From the NCBI GenBank assembly GCA_021300495.1, contig JAJTDK010000019.1, positions 1 through 64,000 on the forward strand: a stretch of 64,000 nucleotides of DNA. Reading direction: 5' to 3'. The notes under the pieces were generated by a model, which had not been told where the DNA came from, made no database searches, and saw nothing but the letters and a program-made list of their open reading frames with translations. Origin of the DNA: Limnohabitans sp. Lineage in GTDB: Bacteria; Pseudomonadota; Gammaproteobacteria; Burkholderiales; Burkholderiaceae_C. Position numbers and translations under genes: made by a program. Positions 1 through 9,744 of this stretch are shown piece after piece (position 1 is the first letter of the stretch; every line of letters starts with the position of its first letter).

Positions 1-1
1 G

Positions 2-640
2 GTGTTGGCACTGTGTATCGCTATTCCGGTGGGCGTGTATGCAGCCACAAGGCCTTACTCTTTGTTTGACCAAATTGCCAGCACGCTGGCGTTCATTGGT
101 TTTTCATTGCCAACCTTCTTCACTGGTATTTTGCTCATTTTGTTTTTCAGCATTCACCTTGACTGGTTGCCGTTTGTTTACAGGGCCGACATCCCTGATA
201 CTGGCTGGCGCTTTTTCTGGGAGCACTTTAAGCAAATGATCATGCCGGTCACGGTGTTGGGTTTGTTTCAAGCAGGTGCCTGGACACGTTATGTTCGCTC
301 TGCTGTCCTCGATGTCATTCGCTTGGACTATGTCACCACGGCACGCTCCAAAGGCTTGTCAGAAAAGGTGGTGATCACCAAGCACGTTTTGCGCAATGCG
401 CTCATTCCCGTTGTCACCTTGGTCGCGCTTCAAATGCCGGCCATTTTTGGCGGTGCCATTGTCACAGAGCAAATTTTCCTGGTGCCCGGCATTGGCTCTC
501 TCATCATCAGTTCCATGTTGGCCAACGACACCCCGGTGGTCATGGCAGTGACTTTTGTGTTTTCCACCTTGGTCATCGCGTGTAATCTTTTAGCAGATAT
601 TTTGTATGGATGGCTCGACCCTCGCATCTCCTTCAGCTGA
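2..640 (+). CDS. ABC transporter permease, DppB/OppB-like (5' end cut by window edge)
   Basis: TM-rich ORF with the binding-protein-dependent permease motif (DYVTTARSKGLSEKVVITKHVLRNALIPV) and C-terminus LADILYGWLDPRI. Confidence 0.9.
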   Translation: MLALCIAIPVGVYAATRPYSLFDQIASTLAFIGFSLPTFFTGILLILFFSIHLDWLPFVYRADIPDTGWRFFWEHFKQMIMPVTVLGLFQAGAWTRYVRSAVLDVIRLDYVTTARSKGLSEKVVITKHVLRNALIPVVTLVALQMPAIFGGAIVTEQIFLVPGIGSLIISSMLANDTPVVMAVTFVFSTLVIACNLLADILYGWLDPRISFS

Positions 641-1544
641 CAACAAGGCCTTGGTGGCCAAGTCGTCAGCGCAGTCGCCAGGCCGAGAGGCATGGCGCCG
701 TTTTAAACGCCACAAGTTGGCCGTTGTTTGCACCCTTGTTTTAAGCTTCATTGTGCTGGCTGTCCTGCTGGGCCCGTTTGTCTGGCGAGTGCCCATCAAC
801 GAAATTGATTTTATGGCTCGCATGCAAGGCCCATCTTGGGCTCATCCTTTGGGCACCGATGATTTGGGACAAGACATCTTGGCGCGCGTGCTTTACGGAG
901 GCCGAATTTCATTGGCTGTAGGCTTGGCCGCCATGCTGATTGCCATCAGTGTAGGCGTGCTTGTAGGCGCAGTGGCAGGCATGTCCAAGGGACCTGTTGA
1001 TGTTTTTCTGATGTGGATCACTGACTTGTTTTTGTCCTTGCCACAATTGCCTTTGCTGCTCTTGATTTTCTATTTGTTCAACGACACCTTGAAAAAAATG
1101 GTGGGCCCAGAAGCAGGCGTTTTTATTTTGGTTGTAGCCGTGATTGGGGGGTTGCGCTGGATGCCTGTGGCCCGATTGGTCAGAGCCCAATTTCTCACAT
1201 TGCGCGAAAAAGAGTTTGTTGAGGCGGCACGTGCTTTAGGTGCCAGCCCTTGGCGACAGGTCACAGTGCACATTTTGCCCAATGCCATGGGCCCGGTCAT
1301 TGTGGCGGCTACCATTGATGTGGCTGCGGCCATCATTGCAGAGTCAACCTTGTCATTCTTAGGCTTAGGCTTTCCGCCAGACATTCCCACTTGGGGTCGT
1401 ATTTTGTTTGATGCCAAAGATCACATGGATGTGGCGGTTCACTGGGCTTTATTTCCGGGTGCTTTGATTTTTATCACTGTGCTCACCATCAATTACATTG
1501 GCGACGGTTTGCGGGATGCCTATGATCCTCGCCGCGTGCTTTAA
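606..1544 (+). CDS. ABC transporter permease, DppC/OppC-like
   Basis: OppC-type N-terminus, HPLGTDDLGQDILARVLYGGRISL, EAARALGASPWRQVTVHILPNAMGPV, ends DGLRDAYDPR; overlaps the upstream permease. Confidence 0.9.
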   Translation: MDGSTLASPSADNKALVAKSSAQSPGREAWRRFKRHKLAVVCTLVLSFIVLAVLLGPFVWRVPINEIDFMARMQGPSWAHPLGTDDLGQDILARVLYGGRISLAVGLAAMLIAISVGVLVGAVAGMSKGPVDVFLMWITDLFLSLPQLPLLLLIFYLFNDTLKKMVGPEAGVFILVVAVIGGLRWMPVARLVRAQFLTLREKEFVEAARALGASPWRQVTVHILPNAMGPVIVAATIDVAAAIIAESTLSFLGLGFPPDIPTWGRILFDAKDHMDVAVHWALFPGALIFITVLTINYIGDGLRDAYDPRRVL

Positions 1545-1556
1545 AGGGGCTTCTGT

Positions 1557-2534
1557 ATGTCAAACCCCTTGTTGAAAGTTCAAGACCTTCAAGTTCACTT
1601 TGACACCGATGACGGTGTGTTGCACGCAGTCGACGGTGTTAACTTTCACATCGACCGAGGTGAAACTCTCGGGGTGGTGGGTGAGTCGGGCTGCGGTAAA
1701 AGTGTCACCGCCATGACCATCATGAAACTCTTGGCCATGCCGCCCGGACGCATCGCCAACGGCCAAATATGGTTCGAGGGCACAGACTTGGTGCAAGCAG
1801 ATGCGCAAACTATGCGCAATCTGCGGGCTAAAGAAATTGCCATGATTTTTCAAGAGCCCATGACTTCACTCAACCCGGTTTTGAGTGTGGGTGAGCAAAT
1901 TGCCGAGACACTCAGGTTGCACGAAGGCCTGACACCTAAGCAGGCCATGGCCAAGGCCAGTGACATGTTGGGGCTGGTCAATATTCCCAAGCCCGCACAA
2001 CGGGTCAATGACTATCCCCATCAGTTTTCTGGTGGCATGCGTCAGCGGGTGATGATTGCCATGGCCTTGTCTTGCAAACCCAAATTGCTCATTGCCGATG
2101 AGCCCACCACCGCCTTGGACGTCACCATTCAAGCGCAAATCTTAGATTTGCTGAACGAGCTTAAATCTCAAATGGGCATGTCCATCATGCTCATCACGCA
2201 TGCTATGGGTGTGGTGGCCGAAACGGCTCAGCGGGTTGTGGTGATGTATGCCGGTCGTGTTGTCGAAGAGGCCAGCGTCGAAAAACTTTTTGCGTCGCCT
2301 GCACACCCCTATACCAAGGGTCTGATTCGTTCCATTCCCCGCATAGATTTTGACAGCGACCACAAACAACGGCTTGAAGCTATTCCTGGCTCGGTTCCAA
2401 AATTGATCAATCCACCCATGGGATGTCGCTTTGCACCGCGCTGCCAATACGCCAGCGATCGTTGCACACAAGAAATGCCAGAACTTCGTCAAATATCGAC
2501 TGGCCATTCAGTGGCTTGCCACTTCTCTCTCTAA
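1557..2534 (+). CDS. Dipeptide/oligopeptide ABC transporter ATP-binding protein, DppD-like
   Basis: Walker A GESGCGKS, signature [15 protein letters not shown], Walker [15 protein letters not shown]-terminal oligopeptide-type Cys motif. Confidence 0.92.
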   Translation: MSNPLLKVQDLQVHFDTDDGVLHAVDGVNFHIDRGETLGVVGESGCGKSVTAMTIMKLLAMPPGRIANGQIWFEGTDLVQADAQTMRNLRAKEIAMIFQEPMTSLNPVLSVGEQIAETLRLHEGLTPKQAMAKASDMLGLVNIPKPAQRVNDYPHQFSGGMRQRVMIAMALSCKPKLLIADEPTTALDVTIQAQILDLLNELKSQMGMSIMLITHAMGVVAETAQRVVVMYAGRVVEEASVEKLFASPAHPYTKGLIRSIPRIDFDSDHKQRLEAIPGSVPKLINPPMGCRFAPRCQYASDRCTQEMPELRQISTGHSVACHFSL

Positions 2535-2539
2535 CTCAA

Positions 2540-3538
2540 ATGTCAGATACGCAATCCATGTCCTCCAGCTCTACACCGCTTTTAGAAGTCAAAGGACTGA
2601 CCAAGTACTTTCCGATCAAAGGCGGTATCTTCGGGCGTGAAGTGGACCGTCTTCATGCGGTCGATGGCGTCAACTTTGAAATTGCTGCAGGTGAAACTTT
2701 GGGCATGGTGGGAGAGTCGGGCTGTGGCAAATCGACCACCGGGCGCTGCATCCTTCGATTGATTGAGCCCAGTTCTGGCGAAGTGAAGTTCAATGGCCAA
2801 AACGTCACAACCATGGGCTCTGATGCCTTGCGTGAAATTCGCCGTGACATGCAAATTATTTTTCAAGATCCGTTTGCATCTCTGAATCCGCGTATGACCG
2901 TGGAGGCCATCATTGGTGAGGCCTTGACCATTCACAAACTCACGCCTACGCCTGAAACCTACCGCGCACGCATAGTTGATCTTTTAGAAACCGTTGGCTT
3001 GAATGCAGATCACATGAAGCGTTTTCCGCACGAGTTTTCGGGCGGTCAGCGTCAGCGCATTGGCATTGCACGGGCCTTGGCGGTGTCTCCTAAATTGATT
3101 GTGTGTGATGAGCCTGTTTCGGCGCTCGATGTGTCTATTCAGGCCCAAGTCATCAACTTGCTTGAAGACTTACAAGCCAAGATGGGTTTGACCTATTTGT
3201 TCATTGCCCATGATTTGTCGGTGGTTGAGCACATCAGCAATCGCGTTGCTGTGATGTATTTGGGCCGCATTGTAGAAATTGCGCCTTCGCGTCAGTTGTA
3301 CACGCAACCTAAACACCCCTACACGGAGGCCCTGCTTTCGGCGGTGCCCATTCCAGATCCGAGCGCCAAGAAAAAACGCATTGTTTTGACGGGCGATGTA
3401 CCCAACCCCGTGAACCGGCCTAGTGGTTGTCACTTTCACCCTCGGTGCCCCAAGGCCACAGAACGTTGTCGCGTGGAAGAACCTGTTTTAAAATTTGTCG
3501 GCGAGCAGCACCAAGCCGCCTGTCACTTAAACGATTGA
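2540..3538 (+). CDS. Dipeptide/oligopeptide ABC transporter ATP-binding protein, DppF-like
   Basis: Walker [39 protein letters not shown]; start ATG at 2540 (MSDTQSM...) preferred over the longer ORF at 2423. Confidence 0.9.
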   Translation: MSDTQSMSSSSTPLLEVKGLTKYFPIKGGIFGREVDRLHAVDGVNFEIAAGETLGMVGESGCGKSTTGRCILRLIEPSSGEVKFNGQNVTTMGSDALREIRRDMQIIFQDPFASLNPRMTVEAIIGEALTIHKLTPTPETYRARIVDLLETVGLNADHMKRFPHEFSGGQRQRIGIARALAVSPKLIVCDEPVSALDVSIQAQVINLLEDLQAKMGLTYLFIAHDLSVVEHISNRVAVMYLGRIVEIAPSRQLYTQPKHPYTEALLSAVPIPDPSAKKKRIVLTGDVPNPVNRPSGCHFHPRCPKATERCRVEEPVLKFVGEQHQAACHLND

Positions 3539-3580
3539 ATTGCTGACGCGCAAAGCGTCAACCTTACCGGGAGTCCCGAG

Positions 3581-5200
3581 ATGTTAAATTGGATTGATCA
3601 GCGCTTGCCGCTACGCTTCTTGGCGTTCTTTGTCATTGTGGTCCTGTGGGTTTTGTCGGCATTGCAATTGGTGGTTGGACAAGCGAGCTTTTTGTGGGTC
3701 TTGCTTTTATCGGCATTGGTCCTTGTCGGTATCCGTGATTTGCAGCAAACCCATCATGCCATTTTGCGCAACTATCCCATCATTGGCCATTTGCGGTTTT
3801 TACTTGAATTCATTCGGCCCGAACTGCGCCAGTATTTCATTGAAGGTGACAGCGAGGCTGTGCCTTTCTCTAGAGCGCAACGCTCATTGGTTTACGCCAG
3901 GGCAAAGGGCGATTCTGACAAGAGGCCCTTTGGTACGCAGTTGGATGTCCGAGAAGTGGGCTATGAGTGGTTGACTCACTCGATCAGCCCTTCTGTGATC
4001 GAAACGCATGATTTCAGAGTCCTTGTGGGAGGCCCCCAATGCAAGCACCCCTATGACATCAGTTTGTTCAATGTCTCTGCCATGAGTTTTGGTGCTTTGA
4101 GCGCCAATGCGATCATGGCTTTGAACTTGGGTGCCAAGAAGGGCGGCTTTGCCCATGACACGGGTGAAGGGTCTATTTCCAGGTACCACCGTGAACACGG
4201 TGGCGATCTGATTTGGGAAATTGGTTCTGGCTATTTTGGTTGCCGCAATGAAGACGGCACCTTCAGCCCTGAGCGCTTTGTTCAAAATGCCTTGTCGCCT
4301 CAAGTCAAAATGATTGAGATTAAATTGAGCCAAGGTGCCAAGCCTGGCCATGGTGGCGTTTTACCCGGGCCCAAAGTCACGCCCGAGATTGCAGAGGCCA
4401 GAGGCGTGCCTGTGGGCGTTGACTGCGTTTCACCCGCGGCACACAGCAGCTTTTCAAATCCTGTTGAGCTTTTGCAATTTGTGCAAAAGTTAAGAGAATT
4501 GTCCGAGGGTAAACCGGTTGGTTTCAAATTGTGCATTGGCCACCCATGGGAGTGGTTTGGCATTGCCAAGGCCATGCAGAAAACAGGGATCTACCCAGAC
4601 TTTATTGTGGTGGATGGCTCAGAGGGTGGCACAGGGGCCGCTCCTGTTGAATTTACCGACCACATGGGCATGCCGATGCTTGAAGGCTTGCGTTTGGTGC
4701 ACAACACCTTGGTTGGTTTGAAACTGCGCAAGCAAATTCGCTTGGGTGCCAGCGGCAAGATCATCAGTGGGTTTGATGTCATGCGCACTTTGGCTTTGGG
4801 CGCTGATTGGTGCAACAGTGCCAGAGGGTTTATGTTTGCCTTGGGCTGTATTCAAGCGCAAACCTGCCATACCGGCAATTGCCCCACAGGTGTGACCACG
4901 CAGGATCCAAAACGTCAGGTTGCCTTGGTCGTCCCAAGCAAAGCTGATCGCGTTAGAAATTTTCACCGCCAAACGCTGGAGTCTGTTCAGGAAATGCTGC
5001 AAGCCACTGGCCTGTCGGCTCCCTCAGACCTTCGTCTGAATCACATCATGCGCCGCGTAAGCGAGCACGAGGTTCAAAGCCTATCCGACTTGATCATGAG
5101 TGTGAAGGGTGGCGCCTTGCTTGAGCCTCAAGAATTAGAAGGCTTGTTTGCCAAATATTGGCAGGCAGCCAGCCCCGACAGCTTTCATTTGACAAATTGA
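3581..5200 (+). CDS. FMN-binding glutamate synthase family protein with N-terminal membrane segments
   Basis: GltS-type core (SFGALSANAIMALNLGA, GAKPGHGGVLPGPKVTPEIAE, VDGSEGGTGAAP, CQTCHTGNCPTGVTTQ-like motif) after two hydrophobic helices. Confidence 0.88.
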   Translation: MLNWIDQRLPLRFLAFFVIVVLWVLSALQLVVGQASFLWVLLLSALVLVGIRDLQQTHHAILRNYPIIGHLRFLLEFIRPELRQYFIEGDSEAVPFSRAQRSLVYARAKGDSDKRPFGTQLDVREVGYEWLTHSISPSVIETHDFRVLVGGPQCKHPYDISLFNVSAMSFGALSANAIMALNLGAKKGGFAHDTGEGSISRYHREHGGDLIWEIGSGYFGCRNEDGTFSPERFVQNALSPQVKMIEIKLSQGAKPGHGGVLPGPKVTPEIAEARGVPVGVDCVSPAAHSSFSNPVELLQFVQKLRELSEGKPVGFKLCIGHPWEWFGIAKAMQKTGIYPDFIVVDGSEGGTGAAPVEFTDHMGMPMLEGLRLVHNTLVGLKLRKQIRLGASGKIISGFDVMRTLALGADWCNSARGFMFALGCIQAQTCHTGNCPTGVTTQDPKRQVALVVPSKADRVRNFHRQTLESVQEMLQATGLSAPSDLRLNHIMRRVSEHEVQSLSDLIMSVKGGALLEPQELEGLFAKYWQAASPDSFHLTN

Positions 5201-5299
5201 TCTAAATCAAGCGTTTTGCATTTCAGGAAACGATGAAGGTTCCTGAGGTGTACGATGTGTTTTTGAGTAAGAGATCGATTGTCATAGATTGAGAGCGAC

Positions 5300-5761
5300 A
5301 TGTTGCGTAGTAAAAGCGATTTGCTGGTCACCGTGCATGTTGATTTATCTTGTGGCCATACCTATCATTTTCAAGCGCAAGGTTTTCCTGAGCAAGTCAT
5401 GCAAAGCATTGGCGTTCAAATTTTTGAAACTTTTCAAAGAACACAATTTCCTTCCAAATTAAAAATTGGCAATCAGCAGTTGGAGTTGGTGGGTTCGCCA
5501 GGCTCTGGGGTAGGGCGCGCACCCTCCCCAAGATCTGCCGAAATGGCCTGCAAGGCTGTCAATGCAAGATTGCCCACAGAGGATGAATACGATTATTTGT
5601 CTAACGTGGGTGATTGGAATGGCGGCGTAACCTGTGCCCGTGGCAAATTGTGGGCCATGGCCAACAACAAGGTCATGGCACCCGATCTGCGCAATCCTTC
5701 ACCCGTTAGGTCGGCTGCCGAATTCCCTGGGCAAGACTTTAGCTATTATTGTGTTCGTTGA
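5300..5761 (+). CDS. Hypothetical protein with a C-terminal formylglycine-generating-enzyme/SUMF1-like segment
   Basis: C-terminal region (MACKAVNARLPTEDEYDYLSN...) resembles the FGE/SUMF1 fold signature; N-terminal half not recognised. Confidence 0.55.
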   Translation: MLRSKSDLLVTVHVDLSCGHTYHFQAQGFPEQVMQSIGVQIFETFQRTQFPSKLKIGNQQLELVGSPGSGVGRAPSPRSAEMACKAVNARLPTEDEYDYLSNVGDWNGGVTCARGKLWAMANNKVMAPDLRNPSPVRSAAEFPGQDFSYYCVR

Positions 5762-5782
5762 TGCAACCGACTTGGACAAAAA

Positions 5783-6067
5783 ATGCTCTTCAAATTCAAA
5801 TCTAAAGTGACCGGCGATCTCATCATGCTAGAGCCCGACGCCAAGCGACTCCTCAAAATCATGGGCAGAGAAGAACAAGTCAAAGGTATTTTTTTGGCAG
5901 ATCAACTGCCTGCAGCCATTGCGTCGCTTGAATCGGCAGTGGCACAAGAAGAAGTTGAGGGCCTCAATGATCCAAAGCAAATTAGCTTGCGTCAGCGCAG
6001 TCTTCCCATGCTGAAAATGCTAAAGCAGTGTCTCGGCCAATCTGCCGATGTGGTTTGGGGTGTCTGA
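5783..6067 (+). CDS. DUF1840-like small protein
   Basis: 94-aa ORF starting MLFKFKSKVTGDLIMLEPDAKRLLKIMGRE, resembling DUF1840 proteins. Confidence 0.75.
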   Translation: MLFKFKSKVTGDLIMLEPDAKRLLKIMGREEQVKGIFLADQLPAAIASLESAVAQEEVEGLNDPKQISLRQRSLPMLKMLKQCLGQSADVVWGV

Positions 6068-6094
6068 ACACACAGAATGTGTTGGTTTGGCGTT

Positions 6095-6583
6095 TTATTT
6101 GGTGAACAAAGGCCCAGACAATTTAAAGCCAGCTTGAATGTTTCGTTTTGCAAACCATCCTTGGTTCATTTCCAGCACAAACCGAACGGGTTTCTTAGAG
6201 CAATGTGAGTCATCGTTCAGGGGCTTCATGTCTGCCAAATTAACGATGCTGCCATCGTCTGATACAAATGCGGCTGTCAGTGGCAACAGCGTATTGCGCA
6301 TCCAAAAACATTGAACAGCAGGTTGGTCAAAAACAAACAACATGCCTTCGTTTTGCGGCATTTCTTTGCGCCACATGAGCCCAATTTGTCGCTGTTCAAA
6401 GTCTTGTGCCAATTGCACTTGAATCAAATGCATACCAGCATTCAAAGTGGCTCGGGGCAGCTGGGTTTGCGGTAGACCTTGAGCGCTGACAGACATGGCT
6501 AAAAAGCAAGCTAAGAGGCACGCGGCAATGTATTTCCAAGCTTGGTTGCAAGAGCCAAAATGAAATCGAAACTCGTGATTCAT
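6095..6583 (-). CDS. DUF192 family protein with signal peptide
   Basis: Signal peptide then QLAQDFEQRQIGLMWRKEMPQNEGMLFVFDQPAVQCFWMRNTLLPL, a DUF192 pattern. Confidence 0.85.
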   Translation of the reverse strand: MNHEFRFHFGSCNQAWKYIAACLLACFLAMSVSAQGLPQTQLPRATLNAGMHLIQVQLAQDFEQRQIGLMWRKEMPQNEGMLFVFDQPAVQCFWMRNTLLPLTAAFVSDDGSIVNLADMKPLNDDSHCSKKPVRFVLEMNQGWFAKRNIQAGFKLSGPLFTK

Positions 6584-6660
6584 AGGGGGACGTGGTGGAA
6601 TTCAGTTAAGCATGATTGTGACTGATTTTGTCCTAGAATGATTTAACGGAGAGACTCTTC

Positions 6661-7914
6661 ATGTACCAACACATTCAAGTTCCATCACAAGGCGAAAAAA
6701 TCACGGTCAATGCTGATCAGACCTTGAATGTGCCTTTGAATCCAATCATTCCATTCATCGAAGGAGATGGTACTGGCATTGACATCACACCGGTCATGAT
6801 TCGAGTGGTGAACGAAGCCGTTCAAAAAGCCTACCAAGGTCAGCGCACCATTCATTGGATGGAAGTTTTTGCGGGCCAGAAAGCCACAAAGCTGTATGGC
6901 CAGAATGTTTATTTGCCTGCAGAAACCCTGAGGGCTTTAAAAGATTATGTGGTTTCAATCAAAGGCCCTTTGAGTGCACCACCTGGCGGCGACATTCGAT
7001 CTCTTAACGTCGCCATTCGTCAAGAATTGGACCTTTATGTCAGCTTGCGGCCTCTGAGGTATTTTCAGGGTGTGCCGTCTCCCGTTCGCGAGCCAGAGAA
7101 AACAAATATTGCACTCTTCCGAGAAAACTCCGAGGATATTTATGCCGGCATTGAATATGCGGCACACAGCGAGTCGGCTCAAAAGCTCATTGCTTTTTTA
7201 ACAAATGAGTTGGGTGCTAAAAGTATTCGTTTTCCAGAGACCTCTGGCATTGGCATCAAACCTGTTTCTAGCGAAGGCACACAACGTCTGATGCGAAAAG
7301 CCATTCAATACGCCATTGACCACGATAAACCCAGTGTGACCATTGTGCACAAGGGCAGCATCATGAAGTACACGGAAGGCGCTTTCCGAGATTGGGCTTA
7401 CCAGTTGGCTCAGTCAGAGTTCTCTGCACAACTCATTGACGATGGGCCTTGGTGCCTTATAAAAAATCCTAAGACAGGAAAAAACATCACGGTCAAAGAC
7501 ATTGCCATGGATGCTTTTCTGCAGCAAATTCTCATGCGGCCTCAGGAGTTTTCAGTCGTTGCAACTTTGAATTTAAATGGCGACTACATCTCTGATGCAG
7601 TCTCAGCGCAAGTCGGGGGAGTGGGTATTGCGCCAGGCGCCAACATGTCTGACAGCGTGGCATGCTTTGAAGCCACAGTAGATGCCATGGCCAAGTTTGC
7701 TGGCAAGGACTACGTCAATCCTGGCTCTGAAATTTTGTCAGCAGAAATGATGCTCCGTTACATGGGTTGGCCCGAAGCTGCTGACATCATCATTCGCGCC
7801 ATGGAAGATGCCATTCAAAGCAAACGTGTGACCCATGATTTTGCAAAACTCATGGAGGGGGCTTCTCAAGTGAGTTGCTCTGGTTTTGGCCAAGTGATGG
7901 TTGATTTCATGTGA
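6661..7914 (+). CDS. icd: Isocitrate dehydrogenase (NADP+)
   Basis: [62 protein letters not shown] motifs; 417 aa. Confidence 0.96.
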   Translation: MYQHIQVPSQGEKITVNADQTLNVPLNPIIPFIEGDGTGIDITPVMIRVVNEAVQKAYQGQRTIHWMEVFAGQKATKLYGQNVYLPAETLRALKDYVVSIKGPLSAPPGGDIRSLNVAIRQELDLYVSLRPLRYFQGVPSPVREPEKTNIALFRENSEDIYAGIEYAAHSESAQKLIAFLTNELGAKSIRFPETSGIGIKPVSSEGTQRLMRKAIQYAIDHDKPSVTIVHKGSIMKYTEGAFRDWAYQLAQSEFSAQLIDDGPWCLIKNPKTGKNITVKDIAMDAFLQQILMRPQEFSVVATLNLNGDYISDAVSAQVGGVGIAPGANMSDSVACFEATVDAMAKFAGKDYVNPGSEILSAEMMLRYMGWPEAADIIIRAMEDAIQSKRVTHDFAKLMEGASQVSCSGFGQVMVDFM

Positions 7915-7947
7915 TGGCTCTTCATTTATCTGAGGCGCTTTGCTAAC

Positions 7948-8262
7948 ATGTACGAGGAAAATCAAAGCTCCGTGCCTGAATCCTTCATGATGTTGTACGT
8001 CAAGCAAGGACAGTACAAGCCCAGCTTGCCGCGTCATGAATTAACCCAACGGTATGAGTTATGCGAAGACATGGCTATGATGTTGATGGACACTGTCAGT
8101 ACGCAGCAATTTCAGCTTGGTATTACAGAAACCGATGCACTCGCAAAGTGCTGGCACGGCCTGTTGGAAACGCCTCTTTTAATCAATTCGGACGAAGCTT
8201 TCTGGGTGGTATGCCGCCTGGCTGAACTTTTGTCTTGGCCCATTCCAGAATCTTTAGAATAA
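7948..8262 (+). CDS. Hypothetical protein
   Basis: 104-aa ORF directly upstream of rng, no recognised domain. Confidence 0.5.
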   Translation: MYEENQSSVPESFMMLYVKQGQYKPSLPRHELTQRYELCEDMAMMLMDTVSTQQFQLGITETDALAKCWHGLLETPLLINSDEAFWVVCRLAELLSWPIPESLE

Positions 8263-8267
8263 GACCT

Positions 8268-9743
8268 ATGCAGCAAGATATTTTGATCAACTGGTCTCCC
8301 CAAGAAACCCGCGTTGCAGTGGTAGAGCAGGGTGCTGTTCAAGAGCTGCATGTTGAACGTTCTTTAGAGCGTGGCTTGGTCAGCAACATCTACCTTGGCA
8401 AAGTGGCCCGCGTTTTGCCGGGCATGCAGTCGGCCTTCATTGACATCGGCCTTGAGCGCGCAGCTTTTTTGCATGTGGCAGATGTCTGGCAACGGCAGCC
8501 TGAGGGCGAGCCCCCCCAAGTCGCACGCAGCAGTCAGACCTTGGTCCCCATTGAGAAGCAAGTTTTCGAAGGCCAAGCCTTGATGGTGCAAGTGGTCAAG
8601 GATCCTATCGGTACCAAGGGCGCTAGGCTTTCTACCCAAATTAGCATTGCTGGCAGGCATTTGGTCTTTTTGCCGCAAGACGACCACATTGGTGTGTCTC
8701 AAAAAATTCCATCTGATCAACGTGATGCTTTAAGGGCGCGTTTGCAAAATTTGGTGGGTGCACAGGGCGGTGGCTTCATTCTGCGAACCAATGCAGAAGA
8801 TAGCAGCGATGCAGAGTTGGGTGAAGACATTGCTTACCTTCGAAAAACATGGGCGCGAATCAAAGACGCTTCTATCAAGCTGCCAGTGCAGTCATTGCTT
8901 CACCAAGACCTGACTCTTTTGCAAAGAGTCTTGCGAGACCTTGTAGGCGAAGGCACACAAACCATTCGCCTTGACTCCAAAGAACAATTTGAACATTTGT
9001 CCGCGTTTGCCAAAGAGTTCATGCCGGCTTCAGCGGCCCGGCTTCAACTGTACAAGGGTGAGCGTCCTATTTTTGATTTGTATTCAATCGACGAGGAAGT
9101 GGCCAAAGCTTTGGGCCGTCGGGTTGAACTCAAGTCGGGTGGCTACCTCATCATTGACCAAACAGAAGCCCTGACCACTGTCGATGTAAATACAGGTGGC
9201 TACGTAGGCGCACGCAATTTTGATGACACCATTTTTAAAACAAATCTAGAGGCAGCGCATGCCATTGCTCGGCAACTTCGATTGCGCAATCTGGGTGGCA
9301 TCATCATTGTTGACTTCATTGACATGTCCCGCGAGGAGCATCAAACCGCAGTGCTTGACGAGTTTAAAAAACAATTAAGCCGCGATCGTGTCAAAACAAT
9401 GGCGGGTGGATTTTCGCAACTGGGTTTGTTGGAAATGACACGCAAGCGAACAAGAGAATCTTTGTCGCACATGCTGTGTGAGCCGTGCCCCAGTTGCGAC
9501 GGCAAAGGCAGTGTCAAAACCAACCGGACGGTGGTTTACGATATCCTGCGTGAAATATTGCGCGAGGCTCGTCAGTTCAATCCGAAAGAGTTTCGAGTGG
9601 TGGCTGCGCCTGCTGTCATTGAGTTGTTGCTGGATGAAGAGAGCCAGCATTTGGCTGCGCTGTCTGATTTTATTGCCAAGCCCATTTCGCTTCAGAGTGA
9701 AACCGCCATGGGTCAAGAGCAATACGACGTTGTGTTACTTTGA
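8268..9743 (+). CDS. rng: Ribonuclease G
   Basis: RNase E/G family: S1-like N-terminus (ERGLVSNIYLGKVARVLPGMQSAFIDIGLERAAFLH), DVNTGGYVG, IIVDFIDM, CPSCDGKG zinc link; start ATG 8268. Confidence 0.95.
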   Translation: MQQDILINWSPQETRVAVVEQGAVQELHVERSLERGLVSNIYLGKVARVLPGMQSAFIDIGLERAAFLHVADVWQRQPEGEPPQVARSSQTLVPIEKQVFEGQALMVQVVKDPIGTKGARLSTQISIAGRHLVFLPQDDHIGVSQKIPSDQRDALRARLQNLVGAQGGGFILRTNAEDSSDAELGEDIAYLRKTWARIKDASIKLPVQSLLHQDLTLLQRVLRDLVGEGTQTIRLDSKEQFEHLSAFAKEFMPASAARLQLYKGERPIFDLYSIDEEVAKALGRRVELKSGGYLIIDQTEALTTVDVNTGGYVGARNFDDTIFKTNLEAAHAIARQLRLRNLGGIIIVDFIDMSREEHQTAVLDEFKKQLSRDRVKTMAGGFSQLGLLEMTRKRTRESLSHMLCEPCPSCDGKGSVKTNRTVVYDILREILREARQFNPKEFRVVAAPAVIELLLDEESQHLAALSDFIAKPISLQSETAMGQEQYDVVLL

Positions 9744-9744
9744 T

